DNA of 64,000 bases from Amycolatopsis sp. CA-230715 (lineage in GTDB: Bacteria; Actinomycetota; Actinomycetes; Mycobacteriales; Pseudonocardiaceae), in the NCBI RefSeq assembly GCF_018736145.1, contig NZ_CP059997.1:4649501-4713500 (forward strand), written 5' to 3'. Position numbers and translations under genes: made by a program. Below are positions 24,001-32,680 of the stretch, piece by piece; position 1 is the stretch's first letter; each line of letters begins with the position of its first letter. A model generated the notes under the pieces. It did no database searches. It was not told where the DNA came from and worked only from the letters and a program-made list of their open reading frames with translations.

Positions 24001-25347
24001 ATGCGTCGTCGTGAGCATGGTTTCGCCGCGGCGCTGGCGAACAGGGAGTTCCGCGCGCTGTGGCTCGTCGAGGCGCTCTCGGTTTTCGGTGACCAGCTGG
24101 CTCGGGTCGCGCTCGCGTTGCTTGTGTTCGGCCGTACTGGCTCGGCGAGTTTGTCGGCGCTGACCTACGCGTTGACGTTCGCGCCCGAAGTCGCCAGCGG
24201 CTTCCTGTTATCGGGGCTTGCGGATCGTTTCCCACGACGCGCGGTCATGGTGACGACGGATTTGGTGCGCGCCGGATGCGTGTTCGCCATGGTTGTCCCG
24301 GGCCTGCCGTTGGGCGTGTTGTGGGGGTTGGTGGCCGCCCTGTCGCTGGCGAGGCCGCCGTTCAAGGCCGCCCAGCAGGCGGTGCTGCCGGAGGTGCTCG
24401 GAGCTGACCTGTATCCGGTTGGTCTTGGCTTGCGGCAGATCACGAACCAGGCCGTGCAGGTCGCCGGATTCGGTGTCGGAGGAGTGTTGGTCACCGCGAT
24501 CGGGGCCGGGCCGGTGCTGTTGATCGACGCGGGAACCTTTGTCGTGAGCGCTGCCGTGCTTGGCCTGGCTGTGGCGGCTCGCCCCGCCGCCCGACGCGGA
24601 AAAGCGGAGCGTGCGTCGGGCCGAGCGCCGCGGAGACCGGACCGCCGGTTGCTCGCGGTCTTCATGGTGGGCGCGGTGATCGGGTTGCTGATGGTGCCCG
24701 AGGGGCTGGCGGCGCCGTACGCGAGCGCGGTGGGCGGAGCGTCGTTCACCGTCGGTTTGCTGATGGCCGCCGATCCGATCGGTGGTGTCCTCGGCGGGTG
24801 GTGGGCCGCGCGGAGCACGCGGGAGGTGACGCCACGGTCGGTCCTTGTGCCCGCGGTGTTCTCCGGGATCCCGCTCGCGGCGTGCGCCGTGGTGCCCGGG
24901 TACGTCCTGCCGATGCTGCTCTGGGCGAGCTCGGGGGCGTTGTCGACGGTGTTCCTGGTCCGGCTTCAGGTCGTGATTACCGAGGTGGTTCCGGATGAGT
25001 GCCGGGGTGGGGTGATGGGCCGGTTCAGTACCTGCGTGACCGTGTCGCAGGGTGTGGCGATCGCCGGTGCGGGTGTGGTGGCCGACGGCGGCGCGGGGCC
25101 GGTGTGGACGGTCGCGTTCGCCGGGGTGCTTGCGTCGGTGTGGGTGGTCGTGGCCGGGTTCGTGTGGTGTGGTGCTCGTCCTCGGCGCGCGCGATGCGCC
25201 GAGGACGAGCACCCGTCGTCCACGGATGGCTCAGACCTCCTTGTTACGCATCGCGGCCTCCTCCCGAGACGTCCGGCGGTAGGAGGGGTCAACGACTCGC
25301 AGAGCCGCAGCGCGAGGGCTGACGCCCTCCGCGGGAACGGAAAGTGA
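24001..25347 (+). CDS. MFS transporter
   Basis: 448 residues from ATG 24001 (GGGGAGGG site); an ATG 18 bases upstream is also possible. It starts ALANREFRALWLVEALSVFG and has the loop GLADRFPRRAVMVTTDLVRA, the MFS A-like motif of the EntS/MacB-like drug exporter subgroup, plus about twelve hydrophobic segments. After ~390 residues the sequence (RARCAEDEHPSSTDGSDLLV and on) is no longer membrane-like, and the DNA there contains a terminator-type hairpin, so the natural end may have been earlier and a stop codon lost. It is followed 8 bases later by the diguanylate cyclase gene. Confidence 0.8.
   Translation: MRRREHGFAAALANREFRALWLVEALSVFGDQLARVALALLVFGRTGSASLSALTYALTFAPEVASGFLLSGLADRFPRRAVMVTTDLVRAGCVFAMVVPGLPLGVLWGLVAALSLARPPFKAAQQAVLPEVLGADLYPVGLGLRQITNQAVQVAGFGVGGVLVTAIGAGPVLLIDAGTFVVSAAVLGLAVAARPAARRGKAERASGRAPRRPDRRLLAVFMVGAVIGLLMVPEGLAAPYASAVGGASFTVGLLMAADPIGGVLGGWWAARSTREVTPRSVLVPAVFSGIPLAACAVVPGYVLPMLLWASSGALSTVFLVRLQVVITEVVPDECRGGVMGRFSTCVTVSQGVAIAGAGVVADGGAGPVWTVAFAGVLASVWVVVAGFVWCGARPRRARCAEDEHPSSTDGSDLLVTHRGLLPRRPAVGGVNDSQSRSARADALRGNGK
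25171..25213. terminator. Perfect 18-bp hairpin inside the MFS 3' coding end
   Basis: GGTGCTCGTCCTCGGCGC (25171-25188) pairs perfectly with 25196-25213 over a 7-nt loop. Its form is that of a terminator, yet the MFS frame runs 134 bases beyond it. It may instead attenuate the downstream diguanylate cyclase gene, or mark the original gene end. Confidence 0.6.
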
Positions 25348-25354
25348 GCACAGT

Positions 25355-26629
25355 ATGCCGACCTGGTCACGAGCGGTACAGGGAGGTAGGGCGGCTGGCC
25401 GTACTGGCTGGTCCGTTTGGTCGCACTCGAGGGCGGCACGCCCCTTCGTCGTGCTCGTCGACCTCGCCGCCCTCGCGGTGATCGCCGCGGGACCGTTCGA
25501 GGTCCGGCGGTGGCAGCAGCTCGCGCTGTGCGGTGGCATCGTGGCGTGCGGGCTCGTCGCCGCGGAGCTCGCCCGCGAGGTCGAGCGGCGACGCCGCTGG
25601 TTCGCCGGCGTCCCCCACATCAACTTCTCCTCGGTGTGGACGCTGGCGGGCGCGCTCGTGCTGCCGCCGGCGTTGGCCGGGCTCGTCGCCGCCGCGCTCT
25701 ACGGCCACCTATGGCTGCGCTGCACCGCGCATCTGCCAGGGATGCGCCTGTCCCGGATGGTGTTCAACGCCAGCAACGTGGTGCTCTCCTGCCAGGTCGC
25801 GGCGTGGGCCACCGAGGCGACGGGCCTGTGGCCATTCGCGCTCGACCGTGGCGCGGCGATGCTGGCCTGTCTGCTGCTGGTGGTGATGCTCTACTACGCG
25901 ACGAACTCCGCGATCGCCGCCATCACGGTCGCCCTGGTCAGCACGGAGCGGTCCTTCGTGCTGTTGATGGGGCCGCTGCACGAGAACATGCTGGAACTGG
26001 CCACGCTGTGCATAGGCGCCATCGCGGGCCTGATCTTCGAGACCGTGCCGCCGCTGATCGTGTTGTTGTTCCTGCCCTTGTACGCGCTGCACAAGTCCGC
26101 CCTGATGCGCCAGCTCGAGCACGCGGCCACGATGGACACCAAGACCGGGATGCTCAACTCCTCGAACTGGCACGCGGTCGCGAACGCGGAGCTGAAACGA
26201 GCCAGGAGGGACGGCACCGAACTCGGCATCCTGATGATCGACCTCGACTACTTCAGCCGCGTGAACGACACCCTCGGGCATCAGGCCGGCGATGACGCCC
26301 TAAGCGCTGTGGCGCGGCAGATCCGCAAAACCGTTCCGCGCGATGACCTGTGCGGCAGGTTCGGCGGGGAGGAGTTCGTGGTGGTGCTGCCCTGTTGCGA
26401 CGCCGAGCGAACGCGGGAGATCGCCGAGCGGGTGTGCCGCGCGGTCGCGGACCTGGACGTGGTCGCCACCGCCGCGAACACGGTTTTCTCGGTGACGGTG
26501 TCCATCGGTGCCGCGACCTACCCGGGACGCGGCACCGAACTCTCCGACCTGCTCTTCGCCGCGGATCTCGCCCTGTACGCGTCCAAGGACGCCGGCCGCA
26601 ACCGCGTCAGCATGCTTGACCCCTCGTAG
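25355..26629 (+). CDS. Membrane-anchored diguanylate cyclase (GGDEF domain)
   Basis: 424 residues. The first ~245 residues contain about six hydrophobic segments (PFVVLVDLAALAVIAAGPFE, AMLACLLLVVMLYYATNSAI and others), then HAATMDTKTGMLNSSNWHAV opens the cyclase domain. The active site is GGEEF in LCGRFGGEEFVVVL, with the metal-binding Asp in LMIDLDYFSRVND, so it should make c-di-GMP from two GTP. The inhibitory RxxD motif upstream of GGEEF is not formed (PRDDLCGRF), suggesting no product inhibition. No EAL domain is present. It could adjust pilus or developmental output; no direct evidence. Confidence 0.88.
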   Translation: MPTWSRAVQGGRAAGRTGWSVWSHSRAARPFVVLVDLAALAVIAAGPFEVRRWQQLALCGGIVACGLVAAELAREVERRRRWFAGVPHINFSSVWTLAGALVLPPALAGLVAAALYGHLWLRCTAHLPGMRLSRMVFNASNVVLSCQVAAWATEATGLWPFALDRGAAMLACLLLVVMLYYATNSAIAAITVALVSTERSFVLLMGPLHENMLELATLCIGAIAGLIFETVPPLIVLLFLPLYALHKSALMRQLEHAATMDTKTGMLNSSNWHAVANAELKRARRDGTELGILMIDLDYFSRVNDTLGHQAGDDALSAVARQIRKTVPRDDLCGRFGGEEFVVVLPCCDAERTREIAERVCRAVADLDVVATAANTVFSVTVSIGAATYPGRGTELSDLLFAADLALYASKDAGRNRVSMLDPS

Positions 26630-26636
26630 CGCGATT

Positions 26637-27122
26637 TCAGGCTTTGGGTGTGCTCGAACGCGCTCCGCGGTACTTCTCCGCCCAGGACGCCAGCGGGCGC
26701 AACGCGATCAGCAACTCCTGTCCGGCCTCGGTCAGCTGGTAGTCGACACCGTCGAAGGTGCGCCCCCGTCCTCCTTTCTCCGTGCGAGCCACGAGGTTGT
26801 CCTCTTCCAGCCTGCGCAACGTGTTGGTCAGGACCCGGTTGCTGAGCGGGCGGTCGTGTGACCTCCAGCCGATCCGGTCCTCTGTCGCGTTGACACTGTC
26901 CACGATGTCCGAATAAGCGAGCTTGCCGAGCGCGAGCGTGGACAGCACGGCGACCGTCCAGTCGCCTCGTGTCACCCGGAGCCCTTCCAGGACGGCCTGC
27001 CGGTAGGGGATGTCCTCGTCCGGAACAAGATCGGTCACGGAGTTGTGCCTACCACGGTGCCCGCCGGGACGCGCGGTGACAACGTCACTGGCATCCCAAG
27101 TTGCCTCAACCCGCGTTTTCAT
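26637..27122 (-). CDS. HxlR-type winged-helix regulator
   Basis: 161 residues from ATG 27122, or 133 from GTG 27038, which lines up better with the family. VLEGLRVTRGDWTVAVLSTL, RPLSNRVLTNTLRRLEEDNL and VDYQLTEAGQELLIALRPLA are the standard HxlR helices, recognition helix and wing. HxlR proteins are small redox, drug or metabolite sensors acting as dimers. It is convergent with the diguanylate cyclase (8 bases apart) and divergent from the STAND regulator. Confidence 0.8.
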   Translation of the reverse strand: MKTRVEATWDASDVVTARPGGHRGRHNSVTDLVPDEDIPYRQAVLEGLRVTRGDWTVAVLSTLALGKLAYSDIVDSVNATEDRIGWRSHDRPLSNRVLTNTLRRLEEDNLVARTEKGGRGRTFDGVDYQLTEAGQELLIALRPLASWAEKYRGARSSTPKA

Positions 27123-27159
27123 TAGGGCAAACGAGTGAATAAGGCCCTTGGGAGCCCAG

Positions 27160-27177
27160 GTTCACTAGGTCCTGAAC
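27160..27177. promoter_or_regulatory. Dyad GTTCA-N8-TGAAC in the divergent region
   Basis: GTTCACTAGGTCCTGAAC lies 38 bases upstream of the HxlR ATG, in the 286-base gap to the STAND regulator gene. A 5-bp half-site with this spacing suits a winged-helix dimer, so autoregulation by the HxlR protein is the simplest guess. Confidence 0.4.
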
Positions 27178-27408
27178 TTGAACTCACAAGGCCCTGCTGC
27201 GCTAAACCGGTGACTCTCGGGCGTCCGGCTCGGGAACGGAAACAGCTGGGTGGCCGACCGGGGTCCGAGGGCGGGCGCGACGCCCCTTCCCGGTCGGCCA
27301 TCCGGCAGCCACCAGCACCACGACGCGAGACAGGACGTACGTCGTTCGGTCGGAGCGAGCGGAACCTCGACGGGGCCGTTCACGGCCGGTCGAACCAACG
27401 GGGGAGAT

Positions 27409-29685
27409 ATGTCGATCGATAGTTTCGCCGCCGAAGTGCGGCGCCGGTGCCGACGGCAGGGGGTACTGGTGCGGGAGCTCGCGGACCGTACGACCTTCAG
27501 CCGCAGCCACATTTCGAAGGTCCTCAACGGCGCCAGAGCGCTGAGCGGGGAGCTCGCGCGGGAGATCGACGCCGCCCTCGACGCGGGCGGCGCCCTGGTC
27601 GAGCTGGCGCTGAGCGAGATCGATGCGCCCGTCGCGCCGCCGCGGCCACGGCAGCTGCCCCCTGTCGCCGCGACCTTCGTGGGACGCGAGCGGTGCCTCG
27701 CGGCGTTCGATCGTGTCGCCGCCGCCGCGCGGCATTCTGGGCAGGCCGCGGTCATCGCGATCGAGGGCGGCCCGGCGGTCGGCAAGACCACGCTCGCGGT
27801 GCGGTGGGCGGCGCAGGCGGCGGATCTGTTCGAGGGGTGCCTGTTCGCGGATCTGCGCGGCGCCGCACCAGGGCAGCCCGCGTCCCCGGAAGCGGTGCTG
27901 GATCAGTTCCTGCGCGCCCTCGGCGTCGCTCCAGACGCGGCGGGGACGACGGTGGAGGAACGCGCGGCGACCTACCGGTCCCTCGTGATGCAGCGGCAGG
28001 TCCTGGTCGTCCTCGACAACGCGGCGAGCTATGAACAGGTCAAGCCCCTGCTGCCCGCGGCGTCGGTGGCCGTGGTCACCAGCCGAGCCCACCTGTCCGG
28101 AATCACGCTCGACGCGGGCGGCACCACCACGATCGTGCCACCGCTGACCTCGCAGGAAGCGGTGAGTCTGCTGCGGATGCTGATCGGACACGCCCGGGTC
28201 GAGGCCGACCAGGGCTCCGCCGAACTGGTCGTCCGCCGGTGCGGTCGCCTCCCGCTGGCGGTGCAGATCGCGGGCGAGTATCTCCAGCTGCATCCGAACG
28301 AGACGCTGGCGGCGATGGCCGAACGGCTCGCGGTCGGCCGTCGCCGCCTGGACGTGTTGACGTCGGCGGACGAGCAGATCTCCGTTCGCCGGGTACTCGA
28401 CCTGAGCTACTTCGCCCTGCCGCCGACGGCCGCGCGGATGTTCCGCTTGCTCGGGATCTGCCCCGCGACGATGGTCAGTGTTCCGGCCGCCGCCGCGCTG
28501 GCCGGTATCCCCATCGAGCAGGCCACCCGGCTGCTCGACGTCTTGCGGCTAGGTCACCTGCTCGACTTGGACGACACAGGTCCGGTCCCGCGCTACCACA
28601 TGCATCACCTCCTGCGCACTTACGCGGGCGAGCAGGCGGTGGTCGAAGAACACCTGTCGGACCTCGAGCGGGCCCGTGACCGGCTGCTGCGCTGGTACGT
28701 CGCGACAGCGTGTGCGGCGAGCCGGGCGATCACACCGAGCTGGCCGAGCGACGGGCTGCGTGTCCGCGTCGACGACATCACCCCGTTGCGCTTCGAGCAC
28801 CACGACGGCTACCGCGCCGCCATCACCTGGTGCGACGCCGAAGTGCACACCGCCATCGCGCTGGCACGGCACGCCAGGACACAGTTGTTCGTCGACCTCG
28901 GGTGGAAGCTCCCCTGCGCCCTCTTGCCGTATCTATACATGGCGAAGTCGTGGTCGGCCTGGCTCTCCGCGGCCGACGACGCCATCACCGTCGCCGAGAC
29001 GATCGATTCCGACACCGGGCGCTCCTACGCGCTGCTGGCGCTGGGCTGGATCCACCACGAACTCGGCCACCCCGAGGAAGCCCTCGTCCACCTCCGCCGG
29101 GCACACGACACCCAGCCCCGGGACGGCGATCCCGGCGTGCTGGTGTGGATCGCGTTCGCGCTCGCCGCCGTGCACACCTCCGCCGGCCGCCACCGCGACG
29201 CACGCGACTGCTACCACGACGCGATCAACTCCGTCACCGCCAGCGGAACCCCCGACAGCGGCGGGCACGATCACGCGCTCGCCGTACTGCAGGCCATGCT
29301 CGCCACCACGCGCGACATTCTCGGCGACCACTCCGGTGCCGACCGTGCCCTCACCGACGCCTTCACCCGCGCGCGGCGCCTGGGTTACCCGTCCGTGCTC
29401 GGCCTGCTGCACCACCGACGTGGCCTGCTCCAGATGGAACGCGGCCAGCACCATCACGCACTCGACGACTTCGAAGACGCCCTCCGCCACCGCCGCGCGA
29501 TCGGCGCCCGGTGGGCCGTCGCCGAAACGCTGCTGGCGTACGGGAGCGCGCTCGCCGAACTCGGCAGCCAGGAACGCGCGGCCCTCGCCCTCGCCGACGC
29601 CACCAGCATCCTCGACGAGCTCAACGCTCCCCGCACCCGCGGCCCTCGCATCGCGCTGACCGCCGCGTCGGCCAACACCGCGTAA
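27409..29685 (+). CDS. STAND regulator: XRE helix-turn-helix, NB-ARC ATPase, TPR repeats
   Basis: 758 residues from ATG 27409 with GGGGGAG four bases upstream. Residues 6-60 form an XRE-type HTH (LADRTTFSRSHISKVLNG). The NB-ARC core follows: P-loop IEGGPAVGKTTLA (118-130), Walker B QVLVVLDNA, GxP-type RCGRLPLAVQIAGEYL. The C-terminal third has TPR-like repeats (AVAETLLAYGSALAELGSQE and others). This is the common actinobacterial signal-integrating regulator, often set beside secondary-metabolite or secreted-peptide genes; the I36-type inhibitor and KASIII-like genes downstream are candidate targets. Confidence 0.88.
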   Translation: MSIDSFAAEVRRRCRRQGVLVRELADRTTFSRSHISKVLNGARALSGELAREIDAALDAGGALVELALSEIDAPVAPPRPRQLPPVAATFVGRERCLAAFDRVAAAARHSGQAAVIAIEGGPAVGKTTLAVRWAAQAADLFEGCLFADLRGAAPGQPASPEAVLDQFLRALGVAPDAAGTTVEERAATYRSLVMQRQVLVVLDNAASYEQVKPLLPAASVAVVTSRAHLSGITLDAGGTTTIVPPLTSQEAVSLLRMLIGHARVEADQGSAELVVRRCGRLPLAVQIAGEYLQLHPNETLAAMAERLAVGRRRLDVLTSADEQISVRRVLDLSYFALPPTAARMFRLLGICPATMVSVPAAAALAGIPIEQATRLLDVLRLGHLLDLDDTGPVPRYHMHHLLRTYAGEQAVVEEHLSDLERARDRLLRWYVATACAASRAITPSWPSDGLRVRVDDITPLRFEHHDGYRAAITWCDAEVHTAIALARHARTQLFVDLGWKLPCALLPYLYMAKSWSAWLSAADDAITVAETIDSDTGRSYALLALGWIHHELGHPEEALVHLRRAHDTQPRDGDPGVLVWIAFALAAVHTSAGRHRDARDCYHDAINSVTASGTPDSGGHDHALAVLQAMLATTRDILGDHSGADRALTDAFTRARRLGYPSVLGLLHHRRGLLQMERGQHHHALDDFEDALRHRRAIGARWAVAETLLAYGSALAELGSQERAALALADATSILDELNAPRTRGPRIALTAASANTA

Positions 29686-29800
29686 AACCGAGACACGACA
29701 AGGAGAAACACCGCACACACCACCGCAACCACCTTCGAGCATCGTCGGCGAGACGATTTCCTCGGGGTTGTCGCATGTCCAAAATAACGCGTGCCAATAT

Positions 29801-29822
29801 GAGCACAAAAAGAGCACAAAAA
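29801..29822 (+). repeat. Two tandem copies of GAGCACAAAAA
   Basis: Two exact 11-bp copies (29801-29811, 29812-29822) followed by GAGCCC, in the 273-base gap upstream of the inhibitor gene. The 11-bp period places both on one face of the helix, as in SARP or STAND activator sites. Confidence 0.5.
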
Positions 29823-29958
29823 GAGCCCTAAACTGTGCTCGCGAAATCTCTTTACCGCGACGTTTCTCTCTGAGACTGTTAGTGGTGTCGCTGCCGAACA
29901 ACCTCAACTCATTCGGCGCAGACGTCAGTTACCGATTCCAGTTTTCGGGAGTTTCCTC

Positions 29959-30444
29959 GTGAAGATGACATCCATCGCCGCCCGATCCGCCGTGGTCCTC
30001 GCCGCCGCCACAGCCTCGACCCTGCCCGCCGTCATGGCGCACGCGACCCCCGCTCGTCCACCGCTGACCCCGGTCGCCCCCGGGAGTGCCAGCGCGGTGG
30101 CATCGCAGGTCAACAAAGACATCATCGCCAGCGGTCAGGAGTCCGGCGTGGTCGACGCCCGTGTCGCGGGCGGCTGGGACCGATGCCCGGCAGGGTTCAT
30201 CTGCCTGTTCGACTTCTGCGACGGCCAAGGCAAGATGGCCTACTTCAAATGGCGCTCTCCCGATCTCCGTGCCCAAGGAATGAACGACATGACCTCGGCC
30301 GTGTGGAACCGGGCTGACGCCGACTTCGACCTGTACGAGGGCTACAACTACACCGGGCTGCATTCCCGGTTCGACCGAGGCATGCGCGTCAACCTGTCGT
30401 GGTGGGGTGGCGACAATTTCGACAGCTCGCTGAGACGACGCTAA
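29959..30444 (+). CDS. Secreted peptidase inhibitor, family I36-like
   Basis: 161 residues from GTG 29959 (ATG 29965 is also possible). A signal peptide (AVVLAAATASTLPAVMAHAT) is followed by a mature domain with the Cys pattern RCPAGFICLFDFCDGQGKM and MNDMTSAVWNRADADFDLYE, characteristic of I36/SMI-type beta/gamma-crystallin-like inhibitors of metalloproteases from Streptomyces. Probably exported and folded with disulfides. Preceded by a tandem 11-bp repeat and followed by a strong hairpin. Confidence 0.75.
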   Translation: MKMTSIAARSAVVLAAATASTLPAVMAHATPARPPLTPVAPGSASAVASQVNKDIIASGQESGVVDARVAGGWDRCPAGFICLFDFCDGQGKMAYFKWRSPDLRAQGMNDMTSAVWNRADADFDLYEGYNYTGLHSRFDRGMRVNLSWWGGDNFDSSLRRR

Positions 30445-30547
30445 CGACCCTTCAGTGATTTCTCGCGCCTGTCAGGCCATTTCCTCCCTTCACTTCAGCG
30501 GCCCGCTCTCGGTCCCTCCCCCTCACCGAGACCAGGGCGCTGAACAC

Positions 30548-30588
30548 CCCCGGGGTGGTCACCACCGCAGACGGTGGCCACCCCGGGG
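30548..30588. terminator. 16-bp hairpin after the inhibitor gene
   Basis: CCCCGGGGTGGTCACC (30548-30563) pairs with 30573-30588 (one G-U pair) over a 9-nt loop. It lies 104 bases after the inhibitor stop and 24 bases before the next start, so it can end the first transcript or attenuate the second. Confidence 0.7.
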
Positions 30589-30611
30589 ACCCCGACAGAA
30601 ACGGATTCGCC

Positions 30612-30809
30612 ATGGAGCAGCTCATCCTCGGCGCCGCCGCGGACCTCGCCGCGGAACATCGCGATCGGCGCATCACCCTCGACGAAGTCGCCGCGGTCAC
30701 CGGCCTCAAGAAACACCACCTCGCCCCCTATCGCAGCGCTCTGGCCACCCTTGCCGAACCAGCCTTCTCCCCGTCGCGTACGCGGCCGACCTCGCGAGAG
30801 GTGGGATGA
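30612..30809 (+). CDS. Small helix-turn-helix-like protein, 65 residues
   Basis: From ATG 30612: MEQLILGAAADLAAEHRDRR, then ITLDEVAAVTGLKKHHLAPY, a likely HTH (TetR or sigma-4-like spacing). No strong ribosome-binding site. Its stop is 5 bases before the KASIII-like start, so they are probably co-transcribed. It may be a compact regulator of that gene. Confidence 0.5.
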   Translation: MEQLILGAAADLAAEHRDRRITLDEVAAVTGLKKHHLAPYRSALATLAEPAFSPSRTRPTSREVG

Positions 30810-30813
30810 ACTG

Positions 30814-31926
30814 ATGCGCTGCCACGACGTACACCTTCTCGGTTTCGGCGCCGCCCTCGGTGAACTCGTCCCCATCACAAGCCTGCGCACCCGCACCCGC
30901 CGCCACAGCGCGGCCGCAGCGGGACAGCGCGCGGTGTCGGTGGCGCGCGGCCAGTCCGGGCCACAACTAGCCGTGCGGGCCGCCCGCCACGCACTCGACA
31001 CCTCGACCCTGCTCACCGGCAGCCCCGCGGCACCCCCGGACATGCTGTTGCACTCCTCGATCTGGCGCGGAGGGAAAGGCGTTGATTTCTGGAACGCCGC
31101 CACCTACGTCAGCCACCAACTCGACCTCGGCGCGGGCAGAGGGCTCAACGCCGAGCTGAACCTGATGTCGAACTCGATGATCGGCGGACTCGAACTCGCC
31201 GCGAGCATCCTCGCCGGACGCCCCGACCACGACACAATCCTGCTGACCAGCGGCGACACCTTCGGCGCGCCCGCGTTCCCCCATCTGGGCACCGACATCG
31301 GCACCTCCTACGGCGACGGCGGCGCCGCCGTCATCCTCGGCCGCCGCCCGGGCGCGTTCGCCCAACTGCTCGCGATCGCCTCCTACAGCGACCCGACCCT
31401 CGAAGCCCTGCACCGCGGCGACACCGGATTCAGCCCACCCGGCAGCGTCGAGCTCGCCGCGATCGACCTCGTCGCTCGCAAACGCGCCTACCTGGCCACA
31501 ACCACCACCGAATCGGTACACCGCCGCAACGCCGTCGGAGTCATCGAATCCGTCAAAGCGGCGACGGGCGAAGCCGGGGTGCCCCTCGACAGGATCTCCT
31601 GGGCGGTACTGCCGCACTACGGCAAAGACCTCCTGGCCAGCCAATGCCTGCAACCTTTAGGCATCCCGGCCGACCGCACGTTGTGCACCGTCGGCGATCA
31701 GTGGGGGCACATGGGCGCAGCGGACCAAATCGCTGCCCTGACCCATCTGTTCACCCGCCGCGTCGTCCGGTCGGGCGAGCACGTGCTCGTGCTCGGGGTC
31801 GGAGTCGGGATGACCTGGACCGCGGCCGTCCTGCGCATCGACAACACCGACACCGACCCCGCCGCACTCGCCCGATTCGCCCCACCCCTGCTGTGGTCAC
31901 CGCAACTACGGCAGAAGGCAGGGTGA
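30814..31926 (+). CDS. KASIII-like (ketoacyl synthase III) protein with altered catalytic residues
   Basis: 370 residues from ATG 30814. The thiolase fold is clear: FWNAATYVSHQLDL, LMSNSMIGGLELAASILAGR, DTILLTSGDTFG, YGDGGAAVILGRR. At the nucleophile elbow, where KASIII has ACSGF or similar, no Cys is visible (SNSMIGG). The active His is kept (AVLPHYGKDLL), but the usual Asn is replaced (DQWGHMGAADQ). Such proteins are acyl-transferring KASIII relatives (CerJ/DpsC-like subgroups use changed triads) rather than chain-elongating enzymes. It could acylate a natural product or peptide. Confidence 0.65.
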   Translation: MRCHDVHLLGFGAALGELVPITSLRTRTRRHSAAAAGQRAVSVARGQSGPQLAVRAARHALDTSTLLTGSPAAPPDMLLHSSIWRGGKGVDFWNAATYVSHQLDLGAGRGLNAELNLMSNSMIGGLELAASILAGRPDHDTILLTSGDTFGAPAFPHLGTDIGTSYGDGGAAVILGRRPGAFAQLLAIASYSDPTLEALHRGDTGFSPPGSVELAAIDLVARKRAYLATTTTESVHRRNAVGVIESVKAATGEAGVPLDRISWAVLPHYGKDLLASQCLQPLGIPADRTLCTVGDQWGHMGAADQIAALTHLFTRRVVRSGEHVLVLGVGVGMTWTAAVLRIDNTDTDPAALARFAPPLLWSPQLRQKAG

Positions 31927-31963
31927 AGCGCCCGCGACGCAAGCCTTCGATGGGCACCAAAGA

Positions 31964-31981
31964 GACCTCCATTAAGAGGTC
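31964..31981. terminator. Short hairpin after the KASIII-like gene
   Basis: GACCTC-CATTAA-GAGGTC (6-bp stem), 38 bases after the stop. It is directly followed by CACAGTGGAC, a partial copy of the palindrome recurring in this window. Confidence 0.35.
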
Positions 31982-32083
31982 ACAGTGGACAGACACCTAG
32001 CGGAAACCGTTGCCGCACAGAACTTTCACGCTACATACACCGATGAATGAATTCGAATCACATGTATCTCGATTGGAGTCACC

Positions 32084-32503
32084 ATGATCTTCCTGCCGAA
32101 GCACGCGTCCCGTAAGCGTGGTGCGGTCACGGCCTTGACGCTGACCGCCGTCGCTGCCGCCACCGCGCTCGCCACCACACCCGCCTCAGCGGCATCCTCT
32201 CCCAACGCCGGAGATCTGCCTCCCGCGGCGGCCTCGGCCCACCACGACCGCCCAGCGGGGCAAGAACAGGCACGCCTCAACGGACCCGACTACTGGGTCG
32301 AGGGCAACAGTGTGCGGTTGCGGGCGAGACCGATCGACGGCCCCGTACTGAACGTCCTGCACCAGGGCAACGGACTGGACCCGCTCTGCTGGTGGAACTG
32401 GGACGGAGATCCTTGGCTTCGGGCCCACGCCTGGGGCGGGGCCACGGGCTACGTCCACTGGCGACTGGTCCACATCGGAGCGGCCCGCCCTGGCCGCTGC
32501 TGA
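32084..32503 (+). CDS. Secreted SH3-like protein
   Basis: 139 residues. A signal peptide (TALTLTAVAAATALATTPAS) precedes a mature domain with SVRLRARPIDGPVLNVLHQG and ATGYVHWRLVHIG, the strand pattern of bacterial SH3 domains, with Cys residues in DPLCWWNWDG and at the C-terminus that could form a disulfide. Many actinobacteria secrete such short proteins; the function is unknown. It is a stand-alone gene preceded by an AT-rich promoter region. Confidence 0.6.
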   Translation: MIFLPKHASRKRGAVTALTLTAVAAATALATTPASAASSPNAGDLPPAAASAHHDRPAGQEQARLNGPDYWVEGNSVRLRARPIDGPVLNVLHQGNGLDPLCWWNWDGDPWLRAHAWGGATGYVHWRLVHIGAARPGRC

Positions 32504-32563
32504 CCGGATCTCGGTTCTATCCCGTGCGGACGTTGCCAGTGGGGCGGCGTCCACGCCCAGACC

Positions 32564-32638
32564 CTGGTGCGGCGGCCTGACCGGAAACTTCCCACCTCGG
32601 CGCCGATCCCCATCCCGGTGCCCAGGCCGCCGCACCAG
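32564..32638. repeat. Long-armed inverted repeat between two small genes
   Basis: CTGGTGCGGCGGCCTG (32564-32579) is an exact inverted match to 32623-32638; a shorter ACCGG/CCGGT pair extends the stem inward. The ~43-nt loop is large for a simple terminator, so a structured RNA leader for the gene at 32681 or a mobile-element relic are alternatives. Confidence 0.45.
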
Positions 32639-32680
32639 TCCATACCCCGCTCACGGCAACCATCAGACAGGAGCACGGCG

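Noticed and set aside
25231..25345. Minus-strand short frame ending EEAAMRNKEV with a GGAGGAGG site before its last ATG
   Set aside because: Only six residues follow the strong ribosome-binding site and no start exists for a longer product; it overlaps the MFS 3' end. Kept only as a curiosity.
29801..29822. CRISPR or insertion-sequence end
   Set aside because: Only two 11-bp copies, no terminal inverted repeats, no transposase nearby.
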